The notes under the pieces were generated by a model. It was not told the origin of the DNA and ran no database searches. It saw nothing but the letters and a program-made list of their open reading frames with translations. DNA of 64,000 nucleotides, taken from Deltaproteobacteria bacterium GWC2_55_46 (GTDB lineage: Bacteria; Desulfobacterota; GWC2-55-46). Position 1 is the stretch's first letter, and every line of letters begins with the position of its first letter. Shown here one piece after another: positions 58,505 to 64,000 of the stretch. The translations under genes were made by a program, and so were the position numbers. The stretch is taken from NCBI GenBank assembly GCA_001595385.3, contig LVEI03000001.1:2137501-2201500 (forward strand), given 5' to 3'.

Positions 58505-59008
58505 ATGAACCGCGTCGAAAAACTTAGAGAGCTTATAGACAGGCTTAAGGATTCCTTCAGCGCGGACGTCCAGGACGTCTCCTTTTTCAGGGACGAGTTT
58601 ACCGTCCTTGTCGACAGGAAGGCGCTCTTCAATATCTGCCGCTTCCTCAAGGAAGACCCGGACTTCAGGATGAACTACCTCGTGGATATCGCCGGCGTCG
58701 ATTATATGCCGCGCGCGCCGAGGTTCGAGGTGGTCTATCACCTCTACTCTATCCAGAACAAGCACAGGCTCGCCGTAAAGGCCAGGGTGGGCGAGAACGA
58801 GACGGTCCCTTCTGTTTCGGCCCTCTGGGCCGGGGCCCAGTGGCCTGAGAGGGAGGCCTACGACATGTTCGGGATAGTCTTTGAGGGCCATCCCGGCTTG
58901 AAGCGCATCTACCTGCCTGATGACTGGGAAGGGCACCCGCTTCGCAAGGATTACCCCTTGAAGGGCTACAAGGACCAGTACAACCCCTTCGGGGAAGAGA
59001 AAAAATAA
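58505..59008 (+). CDS. nuoC: NADH-quinone oxidoreductase subunit C
   Basis: 167 residues, 30-kDa-subunit family. [74 protein letters not shown]. Separate from NuoD, unlike the fused NuoCD of enterobacteria. Follows nuoB by six bases. Confidence 0.96.
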   Translation: MNRVEKLRELIDRLKDSFSADVQDVSFFRDEFTVLVDRKALFNICRFLKEDPDFRMNYLVDIAGVDYMPRAPRFEVVYHLYSIQNKHRLAVKARVGENETVPSVSALWAGAQWPEREAYDMFGIVFEGHPGLKRIYLPDDWEGHPLRKDYPLKGYKDQYNPFGEEKK

Positions 59009-59023
59009 GGGCTTCCGCCTTAC

Positions 59024-60238
59024 ATGGGCGGGACGGTTTCCATGATAGAAAACACTGAAGACAATACACTAACAACGCGCGAACTGAGCCTGCATCTTGG
59101 CCCTCAGCACCCTTCAAGCCATGGCGTACTGCACCTTGTCATCGGGTTGGACGGAGAGCGGGTCACAAGCTGCGAGCCAGATATCGGGTATCTCCACAGG
59201 GGCACCGAGAAGATAGCGGAGAACCTCCTCTATCACCAGTTCGTCCCGTATACCGACAGGCTCGACTACATGTGCGCCATGAGCAACAACCTGGCGTACG
59301 TTACGGCGGTTGAAAAGCTCATCGGGATCGAGATACCCGAGAGGGCCAAGTATATAAGGGTCATAGCGGCGGAGCTTTCCAGGATCGCCGGGCACCTGAT
59401 GGGCCTTGGCGCCTGGGCTGTCGACCTCGGGGCCATGAGCATCCTCCTTTACGCGATAAGGGAAAGGGAGATGGTCCTCGATATATTCGAGAGGCTCTGC
59501 GGCGCGCGCCTTACGCTCACCTATCTCAGGGTCGGCGGTGTCAGGTACGAATTCACCGATGGCTGCAGGGACGCCTGTGCCGAGCTCGTAAAGACGCTGC
59601 CGGGCAAGATCGACGAGTACGAGACGATACTCAGCGGCAACAGGATATGGCTGGAGAGGAACAGGGGCGTAGGCATTATATCCGCGGATGAGGCGATAAA
59701 CCTGGGCCTTTCCGGCCCGCCTCTTCGCGCAAGCGGCGTCAACTGGGACATCAGGAAGGACGAACCGTACCTCGTCTACGACAGGCTGAACTTCGACGTC
59801 CCCACAGGCACCAACGGCGACTCCTTCGACCGCTACATGGTGAGGATCATCGAGATGAGGCAGTCGGTCCGCATGATAGAGCAGTGCCTGAAAGAGATGC
59901 CCGGCGGGCCTTTCAACGTGGAGATGCCGGAGATAGTGCCTCCGCCAAAGCCCGACGTCTACAATAACATGGAGAACCTTATCCACCATTTCAAGTACGT
60001 CTCTTCAGGCTTCAAGGCCCCTGTGGGCGAGATCTACTCGGCGATAGAGGCGCCCAAGGGCGAGCTTGGAGTATATATAGTCGGCGACGGCACAGAGCGC
60101 CCCTACAGGCTTAAATTGCGGGTGCCGTCGTTCATGAACCTCCAGTCGCTTGAGCATATGGTCAAGGGCTCTTACCTGGCGGACGTAATAGCGGTACTTT
60201 CAAGCATCGACCCGGTCTTCGGGGAGTGCGACAAGTAA
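59024..60238 (+). CDS. nuoD: NADH-quinone oxidoreductase subunit D
   Basis: 404 residues, 49-kDa-subunit family, forms the quinone site with NuoB. LHLGPQHPSSHGVLHLVIGL, EPDIGYLHRGTEKIAENLLY, RIAGHLMGLGAWAVDLGAMS, RLTLTYLRVGGVRYEFTDGC and the C-terminal LSSIDPVFGECDK. An alternative ATG at 59042 is also possible; neither has a strong ribosome site. Complete. Confidence 0.96.
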   Translation: MGGTVSMIENTEDNTLTTRELSLHLGPQHPSSHGVLHLVIGLDGERVTSCEPDIGYLHRGTEKIAENLLYHQFVPYTDRLDYMCAMSNNLAYVTAVEKLIGIEIPERAKYIRVIAAELSRIAGHLMGLGAWAVDLGAMSILLYAIREREMVLDIFERLCGARLTLTYLRVGGVRYEFTDGCRDACAELVKTLPGKIDEYETILSGNRIWLERNRGVGIISADEAINLGLSGPPLRASGVNWDIRKDEPYLVYDRLNFDVPTGTNGDSFDRYMVRIIEMRQSVRMIEQCLKEMPGGPFNVEMPEIVPPPKPDVYNNMENLIHHFKYVSSGFKAPVGEIYSAIEAPKGELGVYIVGDGTERPYRLKLRVPSFMNLQSLEHMVKGSYLADVIAVLSSIDPVFGECDK

Positions 60239-60248
60239 TTTCAAGGGC

Positions 60249-60725
60249 ATGGGTATGCTTTCAGCAGAGGCAAAAAAGGAAATTGAAACGGCCCTCAAGA
60301 AGTACCATAACAAGAGGTCCGCGGTCATGGAGGCGCTCCGCATAGCGCAACGGGAGAACGGCGGGCATCTGACCAGACAGCAGATGGATGAGCTAGCCGC
60401 GATCCTTGAAATGCGCCCCGTAGAGGTCAACGCTGCCGCGGCCTTCTACACCATGTATAACATAGACAAGCCCGTGGGCAAAAATCATATCCAGGTGTGC
60501 AGGAACATATCCTGCTCGCTCATGGGCGCCGAGCACTTGATAGGCCACATGGAAAGGACCCTTGGCATAAAGACAGGGGAGACCACACAGGACAAGAGGT
60601 TCACCCTTTCCACGGTAGAGTGCCTCGGCTCATGCGGAACGGCCCCCATGATGCAGATCAACGACGACTTCTACGAGAACCTGACTGAGGCGAAGATCGA
60701 CGAGCTGTTGAAGAACCTGAAGTGA
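60249..60725 (+). CDS. nuoE: NADH-quinone oxidoreductase subunit E
   Basis: 158 residues, thioredoxin-like [2Fe-2S] protein of the NADH module. Helical N-terminus (MDELAAILEMRPVEVNAAAA FYTMYN) and cluster Cys in VCRNISCSLMGAEH and VECLGSCGTAPMMQIN. 90 bases separate it from nuoF; that gap shows no gene. Complete. Confidence 0.95.
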   Translation: MGMLSAEAKKEIETALKKYHNKRSAVMEALRIAQRENGGHLTRQQMDELAAILEMRPVEVNAAAAFYTMYNIDKPVGKNHIQVCRNISCSLMGAEHLIGHMERTLGIKTGETTQDKRFTLSTVECLGSCGTAPMMQINDDFYENLTEAKIDELLKNLK

Positions 60726-60815
60726 AGCGCGCAAACGAAAGCTGGAGCGAAACCCGGACTGCGGCTAAATCGGCCGGGCCGGGGCAACGCAAGAGCCTTG
60801 AAAGATAATTATTAA

Positions 60816-62078
60816 ATGGAAAAAGTACTCCTGAAAAATCACGGGAAAGCCGATTCGCACAAGATAGCGAACTATATCGCGAACGGCGGGTACAAGGCGC
60901 TTGCGGCCGCCTTGAAGCTCAGGCCCGACAACATCATCCAGATGGTCAAGGACTCGGGGATGAGGGGGCGCGGAGGAGCGGGCTTCTCAACCGGCCTCAA
61001 GTGGAGCTTCATACCAAAAGACCCGACCCTGCAGAAGTACCTGTGCTGCAACGCCGACGAGGGCGAGCCGGGGACCTTCAAGGACAGGGGCATCATGGAC
61101 CATGACCCGCACCTCCTCGTCGAGGGAATGATGATATCGAGTTACGCCATAGGCGCGACCGTGTCCTATATCTATATAAGGGGCGAGTTCGTATACGGCG
61201 CGAGGAGGCTCGAAGAGGCTATTCAGGAGGCGTACGCCAAGGGCTACCTCGGCAAGAACATCATGGGGAGCGGCTTCGACCATGACATGTACGTGCACCG
61301 CGGGTACGGCGCTTATATATGCGGTGAAGAGACCGCGTTGCTCGAATCTATTGAGGGCTACAGGGCGCAGCCCAGGAAAAAGCCGCCCTTCCCGGCGCTC
61401 GCTGGCCTTTATGGGAAGCCCACGGTCATAAACAACGTTGAAACGCTTGCCTGCATACCGGCCATCATCGAGAAAGGTCCGGAATGGTTCTCCAGGATGG
61501 GGCCTGAGAAGAGCCCAGGGCCCAAGATATTCGGCGTAAGCGGGCACGTTAAGAGGCCGGGCCTCTATGAGTTGCCCATGGGGACGACGGCAAGGGACCT
61601 TATATACAACCACTGCGGCGGGATGCTACGCGAGGACAGGCCGATCAAGGCATTTATCCCCGGCGGCGTAAGCGCCCCGATGCTCCTGCCCGCAGACCTC
61701 GATACCCCGCTTGATTTCGACTCGCTGGCGGCGAAGGGGACGATGCTCGGTTCCGGCGCGGTTATAGTGATGGATACGTCCACCTGCATGGTGAAGACGG
61801 CCTACATCATAAACAGGTTCTTCAGCCACGAGTCATGCGGTAAGTGCACCCCGTGCAGGGACGGCACGCCATGGCTCACGAAGGTGCTCCGCAGGATCGA
61901 GCACGGCGAGGGAAGGGCGGGCGATGTGGATCTCCTGGAGAGCCTGTGCGGCAACATATTCGGGCGCACCTTCTGCCCGCTTGGAGACGGGGCGGTCATG
62001 GCCTTGAGAGGGGCCTTGAAGCACTTCAGGAATGAGTTCGAATACCATATAGAACACAAAAGGTGCATGGCTTCATAG
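60816..62078 (+). CDS. nuoF: NADH-quinone oxidoreductase subunit F
   Basis: 420 residues, NADH- and FMN-binding subunit. Glycine-rich NADH/FMN loops MRGRGGAGFSTGLKWSFIPK and CNADEGEPGTFKDRGIM, GAYICGEETALLESIEG, and the [4Fe-4S] cluster N3 site ESCGKCTPCRDGTPWL with a later CGNIFGRTFCPLGDGAV. Complete length. nuoG follows after 29 bases. Confidence 0.96.
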   Translation: MEKVLLKNHGKADSHKIANYIANGGYKALAAALKLRPDNIIQMVKDSGMRGRGGAGFSTGLKWSFIPKDPTLQKYLCCNADEGEPGTFKDRGIMDHDPHLLVEGMMISSYAIGATVSYIYIRGEFVYGARRLEEAIQEAYAKGYLGKNIMGSGFDHDMYVHRGYGAYICGEETALLESIEGYRAQPRKKPPFPALAGLYGKPTVINNVETLACIPAIIEKGPEWFSRMGPEKSPGPKIFGVSGHVKRPGLYELPMGTTARDLIYNHCGGMLREDRPIKAFIPGGVSAPMLLPADLDTPLDFDSLAAKGTMLGSGAVIVMDTSTCMVKTAYIINRFFSHESCGKCTPCRDGTPWLTKVLRRIEHGEGRAGDVDLLESLCGNIFGRTFCPLGDGAVMALRGALKHFRNEFEYHIEHKRCMAS

Positions 62079-62107
62079 AAGCCTCATAACGGGACCGGTT
62101 TAGCGAG

Positions 62108-64000
62108 ATGGTAACTATAAAGATAAACGGAATAGAGGTGGCGGTAGAGGAGAATACCCTCATACTGGACGCCGCGAGGCAGGCTGGCTTCGATATCCCT
62201 ACCTTCTGCTACCAGGCCGACCTCATGGGCATAGGCTCGTGCAGGATGTGCCTTGTGGAGATTGAGGGGCAGAAAAAATTGCAGCCCTCGTGCGTTACTC
62301 CCGTGTTGAACGGGATGGCCATCAATACCGAGACAGCCAACGTGCAGGCCGCCAGGGCCGGCGTGCTCGAGTTCCTGCTGGCCAACCACGCCATGGACTG
62401 CCCGGTCTGCGACAAGGCGGGCGAGTGCGAGCTGCAGGACATGGTCCACAAGCACGGCCCCCACACCGGGAGGCACGCTGAGCCCAAGTTCAAGTTCCAC
62501 CAGAAAGATTACCAGTTAAGCCCGGTCATCATAAAGAACTCCAACAGGTGCGTGCAGTGCATGAAGTGCGTAAGGGTCTGCCGCGAGGTAGTCGGGCAGA
62601 ACGTGCTCGGCGCCCTCGGAAGGGGAGACCACCAGGAGCCTACGAGCTTCTTTAGAGGCCTCCTTGACTGCGACCACTGCGGCAACTGCATCGAGGTATG
62701 CCCTGTGGGCTGCTTCATGAGGCTTCCCTACAGGTACAAGGCGCGTCCATGGGACCTGAAGGGGGCGGATACCGTCTGCCCGTACTGCGCCACCGGGTGC
62801 AGGACGGTCCTTGAGGAAAGGGACGGGACTGTCCTGAGGTCAAGGGCCCAGCTCGGCGTAGGCATCAACAGCGAAACGCTTTGCGCAAAGGGCAGGTTCG
62901 GCTTCGACTACATCTCCAGCCCGGAGAGGTTGACCTCCCCGATGGTAAGAAAATCCGGGAACCTCGTGGCTGTGAGCTGGGAAGAGGCATTCGACTACAT
63001 AAAGGAAAAGACAGGCTCGATATCCCCTGACGCTATAGGAGGCATAGCCTCGGCGAGGCTTACGAACGAAGAGCTATTCTCCTTCCAGAGGCTCATGAGG
63101 GGCGCCATCGGCACCGCGAATATCGACTCGACCTCAAGGTGGCCTTCTGAGGCCGTCGAGGGCTTTATTTCCGCGATGTCCATGGACTCAGGGGGCACGT
63201 CGATATTCGACTGCGTGACCTCTGACGCGGTCCTTGTGATCGGCTCCGCTGTCTCCGATGAAAACCCGGTCGTCGACTATATTTTAAGGCGCACTTCGGG
63301 CGCCAGGAACATGAACCTGATAATAGCCTCGTCAAGAGGCATGAAGCTCGATAGCTCCGCCAACCTGACCGTAAGGCATACGCCGGCCGGCGAGGGGGCC
63401 CTCCTTGAAGCTATAGCTGCCATACTTGCCGGTAAGGAGTCGGAGGCCAAGACACTCGATTCCGCCGGGGTCTCCATAGAAGAGGTAAGGGCTGCCGCTG
63501 CGAAGCTCAAGGGCTCCGAGAAGGTAAGCGTCATGGCGGGGACCGCCTTCCTGAGGCACCCGCAGGGCATAGGCGCGCTTTCTGTCTTTATAAGGACGCT
63601 CGAAGGGCTTGGCAAGAAGGTCTCAAAGCTACCACTCCTTGACAGGAGCAACCAGCGCGGCGCGTGGGAGATGGGAGTCCACCCGGGATTGGAGCCCGGA
63701 TACAAACGGGGGGCCAAACAGGGCCTGGGCACCGACCGTATGCTGGAGGCCGCGAGGGGCGGCTCCATTGAGATGCTCTATCTCGCCGGGACCGACGTCC
63801 TCGCGATGTATGGCGACGAGTCGTTCGCCAGGGAGGCGCTCTCCCGGCTTAAGCTCCTTATAGTCCAGGACCTCTTCATCACAGAGAGCGCGAGGCTTGC
63901 GCATGTGGTGCTGCCAGGGGCGGCTCTCGCTGAGAAGGACGGGACCCTTACCAACCAGGAAGGCAGGGTGCAGGCGACTAAGAGGATAGCGAACCCGCCG
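62108..64000 (+). CDS. nuoG: NADH-quinone oxidoreductase subunit G, 3' end outside window
   Basis: 631 residues are visible and the frame is open to the right edge. N-terminal [2Fe-2S] domain (DIPTFCYQADLMGIGSCRMC), the His/Cys cluster motif HAMDCPVCDKAGECELQDMV, two [4Fe-4S] ferredoxin-like sites (CVQCMKCVRVC; CDHCGNCIEVCPVGC) and a molybdopterin-oxidoreductase-like domain starting CPYCATGCRTVLEERDG with a CAKGRFGFDYI motif. The extra C-x2-C-x3-C motif at the head of that domain suggests the additional cluster N7-type site. Start ATG 62108 lacks a strong ribosome site. Confidence 0.94.
   Translation, partial: MVTIKINGIEVAVEENTLILDAARQAGFDIPTFCYQADLMGIGSCRMCLVEIEGQKKLQPSCVTPVLNGMAINTETANVQAARAGVLEFLLANHAMDCPVCDKAGECELQDMVHKHGPHTGRHAEPKFKFHQKDYQLSPVIIKNSNRCVQCMKCVRVCREVVGQNVLGALGRGDHQEPTSFFRGLLDCDHCGNCIEVCPVGCFMRLPYRYKARPWDLKGADTVCPYCATGCRTVLEERDGTVLRSRAQLGVGINSETLCAKGRFGFDYISSPERLTSPMVRKSGNLVAVSWEEAFDYIKEKTGSISPDAIGGIASARLTNEELFSFQRLMRGAIGTANIDSTSRWPSEAVEGFISAMSMDSGGTSIFDCVTSDAVLVIGSAVSDENPVVDYILRRTSGARNMNLIIASSRGMKLDSSANLTVRHTPAGEGALLEAIAAILAGKESEAKTLDSAGVSIEEVRAAAAKLKGSEKVSVMAGTAFLRHPQGIGALSVFIRTLEGLGKKVSKLPLLDRSNQRGAWEMGVHPGLEPGYKRGAKQGLGTDRMLEAARGGSIEMLYLAGTDVLAMYGDESFAREALSRLKLLIVQDLFITESARLAHVVLPGAALAEKDGTLTNQEGRVQATKRIANPP

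Noticed and set aside
57893-58936. Open frame of 347 codons on the minus strand across nuoB and nuoC
   Set aside because: Low-complexity Arg/Gly/His/Pro sequence complementary to two well-conserved complex I genes.
60726-60815. Small gene or RNA in the nuoE-nuoF gap
   Set aside because: Ninety bases with a weak GC hairpin, no start with ribosome site and no recognisable structure.
1-64000. CRISPR arrays
   Set aside because: No regularly spaced direct repeats; all repeats found are dispersed inverted elements or the PilZ tandem pair.

Overview
The window is a GC-rich chromosomal segment from a Gram-negative, respiratory bacterium. Arg is often written AGG and Ile often ATA, most operons have tight or overlapping stops and starts, and there are outer-membrane barrel, c-type cytochrome, complex I and Ni-Fe hydrogenase-maturation genes. 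The mixture (Wsp/Che-type signalling, hyp genes, a Cyc2-like cytochrome-porin, a CydA-like/cytochrome c operon, GatCAB, bacterial EndoQ) fits the Desulfobacterota/Nitrospirota part of the tree. That placement is inference; no rRNA is present to settle it.

Layout. 1-2.9 kb: end of an RMD1/DUF155 membrane protein, and ftsH. 3.0-16.8 kb: a NarL-type regulator, a degenerate receiver, and a chemosensory cluster (MCP, CheW, CheR-TPR, CheW, MCP, CheA-REC, CheB, then a REC-REC-PAS-PAS-kinase-REC protein). The CheW to CheB part has the gene order and domain plan of Wsp systems. 17.0-21.7 kb: tRNA-Pro(CGG) carrying a 4.5-kb island bounded by a 39-bp direct repeat of the tRNA 3' end; its only cargo is a type III restriction-modification pair and there is no integrase. 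21.7-26.1 kb: three membrane protein genes and a Cyc2-like cytochrome-porin. 26.3-32.3 kb: two HhH-type repair-related proteins, a polyprenyl diphosphate synthase, an ABC exporter, a medium-chain dehydrogenase and a PilZ protein. 32.5-38.6 kb: hydrogenase maturation genes (protease-hypABFCDE) without structural genes. 38.7-43.6 kb: two short membrane ORFs and an operon of a CydA-like protein with three c-type cytochrome proteins. 43.6-48.4 kb: a membrane peptide, a radical SAM protein and a Usp protein (the last two both ending in PCP_red-like domains), carbonic anhydrase and EndoQ. 48.7-52.3 kb: fabI, a ferritin-like protein, galT, a Nudix hydrolase and a secreted protein. 52.8-56.4 kb: gatCAB and a 31-residue lysine-rich peptide. 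56.5-64.0 kb: a nitrilase and nuoABCDEFG, with nuoG running off the right edge.

The most interesting material is: (i) the CydA-like operon, which lacks cydB and seems to have lost a haem b558 ligand while gaining c-type cytochromes; (ii) the integrase-less type III R-M island; (iii) two adjacent genes sharing a PCP_red-like C-terminal domain; (iv) families of short dispersed repeats with shared TGTTTTTCA-type ends placed directly behind stop codons; and (v) several short peptides below normal gene-calling size. All functional statements come from reading motifs by eye; no database search was run.
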